DNA from: Maricaulis sp017643475
Lineage (GTDB): Bacteria > Pseudomonadota > Alphaproteobacteria > Caulobacterales > Maricaulaceae
Direction of reading: 5' to 3'
DNA length: 64,000 nucleotides
Assembly: GCF_047123815.1 (NCBI RefSeq)
Contig: NZ_CP138920.1
Span: 3,184,950 to 3,248,949 of the forward strand
The notes beneath the pieces are model-generated. The model was not told the DNA's origin. It saw only the letters and a program-made list of their open reading frames with translations, and did not search any database. Of this stretch, positions 34,456-42,123 are shown one piece after another. The first letter of the stretch is position 1; each line of letters opens with the position of its first letter. The translations under genes and the position numbers were made by a program.

Positions 34456-35751
34456 AATAGTTCACCCGCGGCTGAGGGCCTCAGCGAGTTGGATCTCCTA
34501 CACAAGGCCGTAAGAATCTATCTGACCGAGACAGACCCGAATAGGAACTCGGAAGCCTCAGACGGATCATCAAGTCGGCATACGAGTGCCTGGTTCTGGA
34601 GAAAGGCACATCTGCCGTATCGTCCAGCGTCCAGCCGTGGTGTGAAGCTGGGCGCGCGCGATGTCCTGGCCGGTATCGCGGAGATTGCTAATGAGGGTAA
34701 GCTCGATCGTGTTTTCGCGCGCTGGAAATCGGAACTCGATACAGATCTTCAGGGTGTTAATCAGCTGCTTGCAAAGCCGCGACTTGGCGCCGGGCGTAAA
34801 AAGATTACGAGTCCTGACCTTAATGATGAACTCGTCCTGGGAGATGCAATTTCCATAGACTATGCGGTGGCAGCTCCGATTTGGGAGGCGCTCTCGGTCT
34901 CTCCTGACCTAAGTCAGCCGGATCCGGGGCTCGCTTTTGTTGGAGACAGGCTGCAGGCGGAAAACCTGGCTGCTAAGGGCAACGTGGACACTTTGTTTAT
35001 CAGGGTGATCAATCTGGGCTTTTTTCGTTCGGTGGAGGTGCTTCAGGCACTGGATAGTGGTGGCGTGCGCTGGGTGCCACGAGACGAAATCAGCGCGACC
35101 GCTTCCATCGGTGTGATTGAAACCGTGGCACGTTTGCAGTCGGAGTTGGCGACCGCACAGGAATCCGCCCCCGAAGCATTTGTCCTCACTGTAAACTGTA
35201 GGGGCGATGCGGCCGTTCAGTTTATCCAGCAGGCGACATTTCTTTGTGCGCAACCCATACTTTCTGTTGAGCCGATGTCTCTCTGGCCGGTTTTTGCTAC
35301 CGCAGCAGAGCAGTTGGGGGATAGGGCGGACTGGTGCGCAGATGAGATCGGGCTTTCACTCACTCATTATACGCGCTGGAGATTGGTCGAGTTTGACGCT
35401 GATGCGCTTGTTGACTTGGCAGATTGTCTGACGGGGCTCCTCGTCAAGGAGCGTTCGGAGAGTCCGCGCCACTTTTTTCTGCACGCCAGTTTCCAGCGGA
35501 AACCTACGAAGGCGAAGGAGCCCATCCTCACGCTGGATGTTGAACACGGAAAGAGCTGGATTCCGGTCCCGGCGGGCGAGATGCGCTTGCTGGTAGGAAT
35601 TTTCGCGCAGGCTGTCATGGAGCATCTATCCCACAACATCTCCACACATTTCGGTACAGACCTGGTTGAACTCGAATTCGATCTTGAGGAAGGCGTGGTC
35701 AGGGCTACGACCAACTTGCCCGATCTATGTGCCGAGTTTGCACTGGGATGA
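34117..35751 (+). CDS. Fusion: CHMI-like isomerase (res 1-113) + unrecognised 431-residue cargo domain
   Basis: 544 residues. Residues 1-113 match the 5-carboxymethyl-2-hydroxymuconate isomerase family (tautomerase fold): catalytic Pro2 in MPHAIVEFS, KVRSHPASM, FVHIQLRIMPGRT. This part equals the intact second copy at 36634-36975 but lacks its stop. After AVYAKTVV the frame continues into unrelated sequence (NSSPAAEGLSELDLLHKAVR to CAEFALG) with no family I recognise; it is soluble, mixed helix/strand, with no P-loop or zinc motif seen. GTG 34450 could start the cargo alone. The displaced isomerase tail is at 35801-35845. Whether a fusion protein is made is unknown. Confidence 0.75.
   Translation: MPHAIVEFSPLSEIGISEADLLDAVFDGMQASGLFGTEDIKVRSHPASMTRNGSDNFSFVHIQLRIMPGRTVEQKADLSERVRANVCAMSGQARSTSVEVVDIDRAVYAKTVVNSSPAAEGLSELDLLHKAVRIYLTETDPNRNSEASDGSSSRHTSAWFWRKAHLPYRPASSRGVKLGARDVLAGIAEIANEGKLDRVFARWKSELDTDLQGVNQLLAKPRLGAGRKKITSPDLNDELVLGDAISIDYAVAAPIWEALSVSPDLSQPDPGLAFVGDRLQAENLAAKGNVDTLFIRVINLGFFRSVEVLQALDSGGVRWVPRDEISATASIGVIETVARLQSELATAQESAPEAFVLTVNCRGDAAVQFIQQATFLCAQPILSVEPMSLWPVFATAAEQLGDRADWCADEIGLSLTHYTRWRLVEFDADALVDLADCLTGLLVKERSESPRHFFLHASFQRKPTKAKEPILTLDVEHGKSWIPVPAGEMRLLVGIFAQAVMEHLSHNISTHFGTDLVELEFDLEEGVVRATTNLPDLCAEFALG
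34417..34454 (+). repeat. Direct repeat A (left boundary of inserted cargo)
   Basis: 38 bp matching 35804-35841 at 33 positions; all five mismatches are third-codon, synonymous changes in the peptide VDIDRAVYAKTVV. Marks the left junction of the ~1.39-kb insert, attL-like in position. Confidence 0.7.
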
Positions 35752-35803
35752 CACCGCCAGGAGCAGCCGCTGACCAAATTCCTGACTGGCGAGTCGGGAA
35801 CTG
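34417..35803 (+). mobile_element. Candidate integrated cassette in the 3' end of the isomerase gene
   Basis: A 1387-bp segment bounded by imperfect direct repeats of the target-gene 3' end. It contains one ORF, in frame with the interrupted gene, and about 50 bp of noncoding sequence after it (35752-35803). The left repeat differs from the native-like tails B and C, so it may have come in with the cassette. No recombinase is encoded. Inference from structure only. Confidence 0.5.
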
Positions 35804-35845
35804 GTGGATATTGACCGTGCTGTTTATGCGAAGACAGTGGTGTAG
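35801..35845 (+). pseudogene. Displaced 3' tail of the isomerase gene
   Basis: Encodes VDIDRAVYAKTVV-stop out of context, with no start codon or upstream body. It matches the tail of the intact copy (36931-36975) more closely than the tail now fused to the cargo. It includes direct repeat B at 35804-35841. Confidence 0.7.
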
Positions 35846-36008
35846 GGGCCTTTCGCAGTCCGCCTATCGTCACCGCAAGCCGCCCCAATCACCTTCCCCC
35901 GCATTCATTGCGGGGCCTGGCATGCGTTGGTGATTGTTCTTCCCGTCAACCAGACCCCGCCACAAGGGCGGGGAAAATGGCTGGGGGGCCCGTTTGCGGA
36001 TTGGCAGA
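35846..36008. repeat. Downstream flank repeat with twin hairpins, copy 1
   Basis: Resembles 36976-37138. It holds two GC-rich hairpins: CCCCGCA-TTCAT-TGCGGGG at 35897-35915 and CCCCGCC-ACAAG-GGCGGGG at 35955-35973, joined by a nearly invariant linker. 36009-36254 beyond it has no gene I can support. Confidence 0.75.
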
Positions 36009-36254
36009 GTGTTAGCTCGCACTCCACCGTCACCCTGATGAAGATCAAGGCCTAGTTCGAAGCGGGCCGATGTTCGCGGCTTATTCCTGAACCAGAATCG
36101 TTCGACGAACTGGATCCCAACTTTTGTGGGGACGGCGCTTTTAACACCACCTCCGTCATCGCCCGGCTCGTCCGGGTGTCCTCAGCCATCCGAGTGCCGG
36201 GCGAGGCGCCGATCTGGAATGCGGTCAGACCGTGAGACACCGCTTCCAAAAAAA

Positions 36255-36396
36255 ACGGGGACACGTACCGATTACGATGGGCGCTACGGACGGGTTGGAC
36301 AGTCTGGAGACCAAGTCCACTCGCCAGCTACGCCCCCGCGCACGTGGACGCCCGCGTCTGGACAGGGAATAAATGGTGTGTGTCCCTGTTTTTTCC
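36255..36396. mobile_element. 142-bp MITE-like element, copy 1
   Basis: About 98% identical to 37171-37312 (three differences seen). The ends form an 18-bp imperfect inverted repeat (15 of 18): AAACGGGGACACGTACC on the left and GGTGTGTGTCCCTGTTTT on the right. The GGGACAC..ACC ends resemble those around REP-associated tyrosine (Y1) transposases. Nothing in it is coding. It abuts the truncated secreted-protein gene. Confidence 0.7.
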
Positions 36397-36399
36397 AGC

Positions 36400-36630
36400 G
36401 TCGGTGAAGATGGCGAATTGGGTGAACGTATCCCGGGCCGGCTCGATGACAGACCGGTGGAGGGTGAGGCCATCGCTCCGCGCGGAGCGGCCTATTTCAC
36501 CATCAGCCTGGATGTGTCCGAGGCGCATCCCGAGGGCGCCGTGCTTGGGCCCTTCGCGCTTCCGCTCGAGGTCTTTCCCTATGCCGGCCTGCCCACACCG
36601 GACTTCCAGCCCGACCCGAAAGGGAATTAG
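36400..36630 (+). pseudogene. Truncated copy of the secreted-protein gene
   Basis: The last 76 codons of the 33622-34113 gene, starting at VGEDGELGERIPGR and ending PDPKGN-stop, joined on its left directly to the 142-bp element. The signal peptide and first half are absent, so no secreted product is expected. Its frame is still open, and differences from copy 1 are few. Confidence 0.85.
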
Positions 36631-36972
36631 GACATGCCCCACGCTATCGTGGAATTTTCCCCGCTCAGCGAGATCGGCATCGGTGAAGCCGATCTCCTGG
36701 ACGCCGTCTTTGACGGCATGCAGGCCAGCGGGCTGTTTGGCACCGAAGACATCAAGGTCCGCTCCCACCCGGCCTCGATGACCCGCAATGGCTCGGACAA
36801 TTTCTCCTTCATCCACATCCAGCTCCGCATCATGCCCGGCCGCACGGTCGAACAGAAGGCCGATCTAAGCGAACGGGTGAGGGCGAATGTGTGCGACATG
36901 TCAGGGCAAGCGCGGTCCACGAGCGTGGAAGTGGTGGATATTGATCGTGCTGTTTATGCGAAGACGGTGGTT
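36400..36972 (+). repeat. 573-bp duplicated block, copy 2
   Basis: Partner of 33883-34455. Contains the truncated secreted-protein gene and the intact isomerase-like gene. Confidence 0.9.
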
Positions 36973-36975
36973 TAG
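36634..36975 (+). CDS. 5-carboxymethyl-2-hydroxymuconate isomerase-like protein (intact copy)
   Basis: 113 residues, a little shorter than E. coli HpaF (about 126). Tautomerase-superfamily features: MPHAIVEFS with catalytic Pro2 after Met removal, VRSHPASM (Arg likely substrate-binding), FIHIQLRIMPGRTVEQK. HpaF isomerises a ring-cleavage product of homoprotocatechuate; no other hpa gene is nearby, so the real substrate is uncertain. This is the only copy with its own stop codon, and it differs from the fused copy at only a few residues (Ile/Val, Asp/Ala). Confidence 0.85.
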   Translation: MPHAIVEFSPLSEIGIGEADLLDAVFDGMQASGLFGTEDIKVRSHPASMTRNGSDNFSFIHIQLRIMPGRTVEQKADLSERVRANVCDMSGQARSTSVEVVDIDRAVYAKTVV

Positions 36976-37138
36976 GGCGATTTCGCCGACGGCCCATCAC
37001 CACCGCAAGTCGCCGCAATCACCTTCCCCCGCATTTATTGCGGGGCCTGGCATGCGGTGGTGATTGTTCTTCCCGTCAACCAGACCCCGCCACAAGGGCG
37101 GGGGAAACTGGTGGGGGGATTTTGGCGCTTCCGGATTG
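36976..37138. repeat. Downstream flank repeat with twin hairpins, copy 2
   Basis: Same twin-hairpin module as copy 1: hairpins at 37027-37045 and 37085-37103 with the shared linker between them. Ends about 30 bp before the second 142-bp element. Confidence 0.75.
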
Positions 37139-37170
37139 GCTGGTGTTCGCTCGGTCGTTTAACTGAAGAA

Positions 37171-37312
37171 ACGGGGACACGTACCGATTACGATGGGCGC
37201 TCCGGACGGGTTGGACAGTCTGGAGACCAGGTCCAATCGCCAGCTACGCCCCCGCGCACGTGGACGCCCGCGTCTGGACAGGGAATAAATGGTGTGTGTC
37301 CCTGTTTTTTCC
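37171..37312. mobile_element. 142-bp MITE-like element, copy 2
   Basis: Near-identical partner of 36255-36396 with the same terminal inverted repeats. It lies 58 bp upstream of the 231-residue unknown gene, whose other side carries a decayed element end at 38075-38133. Confidence 0.7.
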
Positions 37313-37370
37313 CAAAACATTCTCGACAGCCTGGGTTTGCTGAACATTCAAACTCGAGTAGCACAATAAG

Positions 37371-38066
37371 ATGATTAACTTCGAATTCAGACGACGCCCT
37401 ATCGTTGAGCAACCGATCGAAGATCTGCACGCTTTTCTAATTCAAACTGCTGGCGTTTTACCTGCAGATTGGGCGTTGAGTATTGACGAAGTGAAAGCCC
37501 CGGACATTGGTCGAAATTTGGTAGCGGTCGTCGAACTTCCCATTCTCAACAACGCTGTCACGCAAGCGAGTATCCAGTACCAGTTGCGGAAGGACACATA
37601 CCTCCGCGATGAAGCTCTTTACGATGATTTGCTCCTAATTCAGGTCAATGCCCGCGACATAGATGTCTCAGCCATTTGTCATCAAGTGTTTGTGCCATTT
37701 CTCGATTGGTTTTCTCCTTATCGCGCTCGCGTGACGCTTAATCCCGCGCTTAATAGGCAAGATTGGACATCAATATGCGCTCTGTCACGGGAAAGCGGGT
37801 TGGACGTTAATGGTAGGGACTCGGTCTTTCGGATCTATCCGTGGTTTTTCATTGACCGGGAGCTTTGCCTACGTTCGTTCCAGCGTGAGCCGGAAGAACT
37901 GGTCGCCACGGAAGTCGAAAGTGGGCTGCGTATCGAAGTTCACAGCGGCGGCCTGCTGTTTTCGATGAACAAGCTCCTTTGTTTCGATGAGGAAACACTC
38001 AATTCGATCGACCTTCGGGCCAAGCAATTGATCGGCCCGCCGATAGTCGCGATTGAAACCCGCTAG
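37371..38066 (+). CDS. Unknown 231-residue protein in accessory patch
   Basis: I do not recognise this protein. It is soluble, without signal or membrane segment, starting MINFEFRRRPIVEQPIEDLH; the C-terminal half has RIYPWFFIDRELCLRSFQREPEELV and HSGGLLFSMNKLL. The single-domain layout with a PWFF.DRELC motif is reminiscent of stand-alone immunity-type or accessory proteins, but this is only an impression. The codon and base use is visibly more AT-rich than the surrounding core genes, suggesting recent acquisition. It is bracketed by a 142-bp element and a decayed element end. No ribosome site stands out before ATG 37371. Confidence 0.7.
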   Translation: MINFEFRRRPIVEQPIEDLHAFLIQTAGVLPADWALSIDEVKAPDIGRNLVAVVELPILNNAVTQASIQYQLRKDTYLRDEALYDDLLLIQVNARDIDVSAICHQVFVPFLDWFSPYRARVTLNPALNRQDWTSICALSRESGLDVNGRDSVFRIYPWFFIDRELCLRSFQREPEELVATEVESGLRIEVHSGGLLFSMNKLLCFDEETLNSIDLRAKQLIGPPIVAIETR

Positions 38067-38074
38067 GGCTTTGG

Positions 38075-38133
38075 AAAAAAGCAGGGACCCATACCCATTT
38101 CCGTCTAGCGGGATACGAAACATAAATAGTGGG
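38075..38133. mobile_element. Decayed end(s) of the 142-bp element family
   Basis: AAAAAAGCAGGGACCCATACCCATTT resembles the element terminus (seen as CAGGGACccatACCcATTT), and ATAAATAGTGGG at 38122-38133 resembles the opposite end. The interior is lost. The rest of 38134-38512 has no gene I can support. Confidence 0.45.
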
Positions 38134-38517
38134 AAGCGCAGTCTTGCCCAACCCGCCTAGCCAGGCGCGCGTTGTTCAACCTGATTATCCGTTAAGCGCT
38201 ACCTGGCGGGGCGATCGTCGCCAGCAGACCTTTTCGAGGACAACGATTCCGCGCTCTATCGCGACCTGATGGCGGTTTGTGCGCAGTTTACATGCGTTGC
38301 CGAGCCTGATGCTTGATGCCCAATCATGTTGATCAGGTCATGTAGTTTCACCCACCCAAAAAACTTTTCCACACCCCCGCACACCACACCTAACCACCAG
38401 CCCGCGTTAACCTTTTTGAACAATTTCAGCGTGTGGTGGTGAAGCGCAACAAAATTCCCTCTTGAAACACCTCAAAATTGTGCATTAGGGTCCCCGCCGC
38501 ATTCGGGACTTTGTGTG

Positions 38518-39225
38518 ATGTTAGAGTTGTTGGGTGTGGCGGAGACAATGCTGTCCGCTTCACAGCGTCGCCTGGAAGTTATTTCAGGCAATATTTCCAA
38601 TACAGAGACATCTGGGTTCAAGCGTACACAGTCTTTCGACGCGGTGTTGACTGCGGCGAGCGATGGCGTTCTGCCTGAAGCTGGAATCTCGACTTATCTG
38701 GATTTGACCTCTGGCGCGTTGAGCGCGACGGGGAGCCCGCTGGATATTGCCATCTCCAGTGGTGGCTTTTTCCAGCTCTCTGACGGTGAACAGGCGCTCT
38801 ACAGCCGGGCCGGGCAGTTCTCGATTGCAGCGGACGGGCGTGTGGTCAATGGCGCTGGCCTGGCCTTGCAGGCCGTGTCGGGCGGGGATGTGATCCTGCC
38901 GCATGACCAGGTGGAAATCCTGGAAGACGGCACGGTGCTGGATGCCGGCCTGCCGGTCGCGCGTATTGCTCTGTTTGCGCCGGACAGCGTTGATCAGATG
39001 CAGGCGCTGGGCGGCTCGCTGTTTACGGCAGACGAGGCGGCCATGCAGCTGGAAACCGATCCGGTCATGCATCAAGGCATGCTTGAAGGGGCCAATGTTG
39101 AACTGGCCTCGGAGATGACCGCGATGATGATGGCGCTGCGCCAGGCCGAGATGGGCTCGCGACTGGTGCAGACCTATGACCAGCTGATCGGTCAGGCCAT
39201 CACGACCTTTGGTCGCGGTCGCTAG
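38518..39225 (+). CDS. Flagellar basal-body rod protein, FlgF/FlgG type
   Basis: 235 residues. N-terminal AETMLSASQRRLEVISGNISNTETSGFKRTQSF is the conserved rod/hook N-domain (SGNISNTETSGFKR); the central part has SPLDIAISSGGFFQL and YSRAGQFSIAADGRVVN; the C-terminal EGANVELASEMTAMMMALRQ helix is the matching C-domain. It forms part of the rod in the periplasm and is exported by the flagellar type III system. FlgF is more likely than FlgG given the short length. It stands alone: no other flagellar gene is in the window. ATG 38518 or the GTG just before it may be used. Confidence 0.88.
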   Translation: MLELLGVAETMLSASQRRLEVISGNISNTETSGFKRTQSFDAVLTAASDGVLPEAGISTYLDLTSGALSATGSPLDIAISSGGFFQLSDGEQALYSRAGQFSIAADGRVVNGAGLALQAVSGGDVILPHDQVEILEDGTVLDAGLPVARIALFAPDSVDQMQALGGSLFTADEAAMQLETDPVMHQGMLEGANVELASEMTAMMMALRQAEMGSRLVQTYDQLIGQAITTFGRGR

Positions 39226-39476
39226 TGCGGAATGGGCCGGGTGTTTGCCCGGCCGTGTTGAGTTGTGTCGGTCGTGGGCCCTGTTCGGGCAGACGCCGGT
39301 GATCCGCGTTTCTTGCTCCGCTAACATCGCTCAACGAACCGCGTCCCACCTGTCGTCGGGACCACCCCACCACCCCAAAATCCCGCCCTCCAGGTGCAAG
39401 TGACACCTCCAGCTCCTTGTCACGGCGCGCAGAAGTCGTCTAACTGGCACAAACCTTCCTGACTGGACGAATTTCC

Positions 39477-40811
39477 ATGCGCCTTTCCCGCTATTTCCTG
39501 CCCGTACTGAAGGAAACCCCTTCGGACGCCCAGATCGTTTCCCACCAGCTGATGCTGCGCGCCGGCATGATCCGCCAGCAATCCGCGGGGATTTATTCCT
39601 GGCTGCCGCTGGGCATGAAAGTGCTCAAGAAGGTCGAGCAGATCGTGCGCGAGGAGCAGAACCGCGCCGGTGCGGTGGAAATGCTGATGCCGACCATCCA
39701 GTCCGCCGATCTGTGGCGGGAGAGTGGTCGTTATGACGATTATGGCCAGGAGATGCTGCGCATCACCGACCGCCATGAGCGCGAGATGCTGTTCGGGCCG
39801 ACAAACGAGGAGATGATCACCGAGATCTTCCGCTCCTATTGCCGGTCCTACAAGGATCTGCCGAAAATGCTCTATCACATCCAGTGGAAGTTCCGGGACG
39901 AGATCCGTCCGCGTTTCGGCGTCATGCGCGGCCGCGAATTCCTGATGAAGGATACCTATTCCTTCGATATCGACGAGGCGGCGGCGCGCCACTCCTATAA
40001 CCGCATGTTCGTGGCCTATCTCAACACGTTTGCGCGCATGGGCCTCAAGGCCGTGCCGATGCGGGCCGATACCGGTCCGATCGGGGGCGATCTGTCTCAC
40101 GAGTTTATCGTCCTGGCCGAAACCGGCGAGAGCGAGGTCTTCTGTCACGCTGACCTGGTGGAAATGGCTGTGCCGGGCGCGGATGTGGATTTCGAGGGTG
40201 ATCTCCAGCCGCTGGTCGATCAGCGCACCGCGCTCTATGCCGCCACCGAGGAAATGCACGACGCGGATGAATTCGCCAAGGTTCCGGCTGACCGCCAGCT
40301 GTCCGCGCGCGGCATTGAAGTCGGCCACATCTTCTATTTCGGCACCAAGTATTCCGAGCCGATGAAGGCCATGGTCATGCACCAGGACCAGAAGGAACAC
40401 GCGGTCCACATGGGCTCCTATGGTGTCGGCGTGTCGCGCCTTCTCGGCGCGATCATCGAGGCGCATCACGACGAGAAGGGCTGTATCTGGCCGGAAAGCG
40501 TCGCGCCGTTCGGAGCCGGTATTCTCAACCTGCGTGCCGGCGACGAGGCGGCGGATGCGGCCTGTGAGGACGCCTACGCCAAACTGTCGGCGGCCGGGCT
40601 CGACCCGCTTTACGACGACACCAAGGAACGTCCGGGCGGCAAGTTCGCGACCGCTGACCTGATCGGCCTGCCCTATCAGCTGGTGATCGGTCCGCGCGGC
40701 CTTAAAGAGAACAAGGTTGAGGTCAAGATCCGTCGGTCCGGTGAGACGCATGAAATGTCGCCGGAAGACGCGGTCAACCGTCTCGCAGAAGGTGCTTTCT
40801 CGAATGGATAA
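39477..40811 (+). CDS. proS: Prolyl-tRNA synthetase, short (alphaproteobacterial) form
   Basis: 444 residues. Class II synthetase charging tRNA-Pro. Motif 2 region (FRDEIRPRFGVMRGREFLMKDTYSF, seen as EIRPRFGVMRGREFLMKD) and motif 3 (GSYGVGVSRLLGA) are clear. The INS editing domain of E. coli ProS is absent, giving the shorter length typical of alphaproteobacteria. The C-terminal anticodon domain is complete. Its last 8 bp overlap lolC. The 251-bp gap 39226-39476 before it must hold its promoter; no clear hexamers were assigned. Confidence 0.97.
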   Translation: MRLSRYFLPVLKETPSDAQIVSHQLMLRAGMIRQQSAGIYSWLPLGMKVLKKVEQIVREEQNRAGAVEMLMPTIQSADLWRESGRYDDYGQEMLRITDRHEREMLFGPTNEEMITEIFRSYCRSYKDLPKMLYHIQWKFRDEIRPRFGVMRGREFLMKDTYSFDIDEAAARHSYNRMFVAYLNTFARMGLKAVPMRADTGPIGGDLSHEFIVLAETGESEVFCHADLVEMAVPGADVDFEGDLQPLVDQRTALYAATEEMHDADEFAKVPADRQLSARGIEVGHIFYFGTKYSEPMKAMVMHQDQKEHAVHMGSYGVGVSRLLGAIIEAHHDEKGCIWPESVAPFGAGILNLRAGDEAADAACEDAYAKLSAAGLDPLYDDTKERPGGKFATADLIGLPYQLVIGPRGLKENKVEVKIRRSGETHEMSPEDAVNRLAEGAFSNG

Positions 40812-42123
40812 TCCTGCCGCCAGCAAGACGTCTGGCGCATTGCCGTTCAGCCCGTATGAATTCATGATCGCGGGGCGTTTTGTCGGCGCAACCCGCAAGG
40901 ATGGCGGCGTCGCGCTGATCGCGATTATCTCCTTCATCGGCGTGGCTCTCGCCGTTGCGGCCCTGATCACCGTCATGTCGGTCATGAACGGGTTTCGCAC
41001 CCAGCTGTATGAACAGCTGCTCGGGGCGCAGCCACATGTCTATGTCGACGCCCGCGTGATGACGCCCAATGACGTGTCCGAGCTTGTTGCCGAGCTAGAA
41101 GCCATGCCCGGCGTTGAAAGCGCCGACCCGGTTGTCCAGGGACAGGTCATGGCGGTGTCCGATCGTTATGAGACCGTGATCCAGGTGCTCGCCGTGGAAC
41201 CCTCCGATCTCGCACAGATGGAACTGGTGACGCAGGGCGAGACGGCCGGCAGCCTGACGGGGATTACTGCAGGCTCTCTGGAGCGTTTTGGCAGTGGGCG
41301 TTATGGCGGTAATGGCATTGTGCTCGGCCGCGGCGTCGCTCGCCAGCTCGGCGTCAGCATTGATGACCGCGTGACCTTCATCACCACCGCCATGCGCAAC
41401 ACGCCGGCGGGCAGTATCCCCACGCAAAAGGCCTATTATGTCGACGCCATCATCTCGACCGGTGTCTCAACCATTGATGATGCGCTGGCCTTCATGCCGC
41501 TGGAGCAGGGCAATCTCTTTTTCCAGAAAAACGGGGTGGTAGACCTGATCCAGATCCGTCTGGATGATCCGATGTTGTCGGCCAGTTTTGTGGCGCCCAT
41601 CCAGGAACGCGCCGGGGTGAATTCCTCGGTCTTCGATTTCACGGGCCAGAACCCGGCGTTTTTTGATGCCCTGCAGATGGAGCGCTCGATGATGCGGCTC
41701 CTCTTGTCTGTGGTGATCGGCATTACCGCGATGAATATCATCGGCGGGCTGGTCATGCTGGTGAAGGTCAAAAGCGGTGATATCGCCATCCTGCGTACTG
41801 TGGGCGCAACGCGCGCCTCGATCATGCGGATCTTCCTTCTGGTCGGTGCCACGATCGGCATGCTCGGTACGCTTTGTGGGATCATTCTGGGCGTCGTTCT
41901 GGTGCTCAATATCGGTCCGATCCAGGATGTTCTGAACGCGCTGACCGGTGGCCCGGTGTTCGATCCCTCGGTCTATTATCTCTACCGGATCCCGGCCGAG
42001 CTTGATGTCGGCGAGATCTTCTTCGTTTCCATATTCGGCCTGATCATGTCCCTGGCCGTCACGGTCATCCCGGCCTGGTTGGCGTCCCGTCTCGATCCTG
42101 TGGAGGCGCTTCGTTATGAGTGA
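40804..42123 (+). CDS. lolC: Lipoprotein-releasing ABC transporter permease LolC/LolE
   Basis: 439 residues from ATG 40804, overlapping proS by 8 bp. Four membrane segments: one near the N-terminus (ALIAIISFIGVALAVAALITVMSVMNGFR) and three at the C-terminus (MNIIGGLVMLV, FLLVGATIGMLGTLCGIILGVVLVL, IFFVSIFGLIMSLAVTVIPAWLA), with a large periplasmic domain between. MSVMNGFR and RTVGATRASIMRIF are LolC/E hallmarks. With LolD it extracts outer-membrane lipoproteins from the inner membrane. The single permease suggests a homodimer (LolF type). Confidence 0.94.
   Translation: MDNPAASKTSGALPFSPYEFMIAGRFVGATRKDGGVALIAIISFIGVALAVAALITVMSVMNGFRTQLYEQLLGAQPHVYVDARVMTPNDVSELVAELEAMPGVESADPVVQGQVMAVSDRYETVIQVLAVEPSDLAQMELVTQGETAGSLTGITAGSLERFGSGRYGGNGIVLGRGVARQLGVSIDDRVTFITTAMRNTPAGSIPTQKAYYVDAIISTGVSTIDDALAFMPLEQGNLFFQKNGVVDLIQIRLDDPMLSASFVAPIQERAGVNSSVFDFTGQNPAFFDALQMERSMMRLLLSVVIGITAMNIIGGLVMLVKVKSGDIAILRTVGATRASIMRIFLLVGATIGMLGTLCGIILGVVLVLNIGPIQDVLNALTGGPVFDPSVYYLYRIPAELDVGEIFFVSIFGLIMSLAVTVIPAWLASRLDPVEALRYE

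Noticed and set aside
36126..36407. 93-codon ORF across the first 142-bp element
   Set aside because: Most of it is the noncoding repeat; the same frame in the second element copy has different flanks.
35897..37103. CRISPR array suggested by repeated hairpins
   Set aside because: Only two copies, more than 1 kb apart, with no regular spacers or cas genes.
34117..38133. Integrase or transposase gene that would explain the accessory patch
   Set aside because: None of the frames shows tyrosine or serine recombinase, DDE or HUH motifs; only element ends remain.
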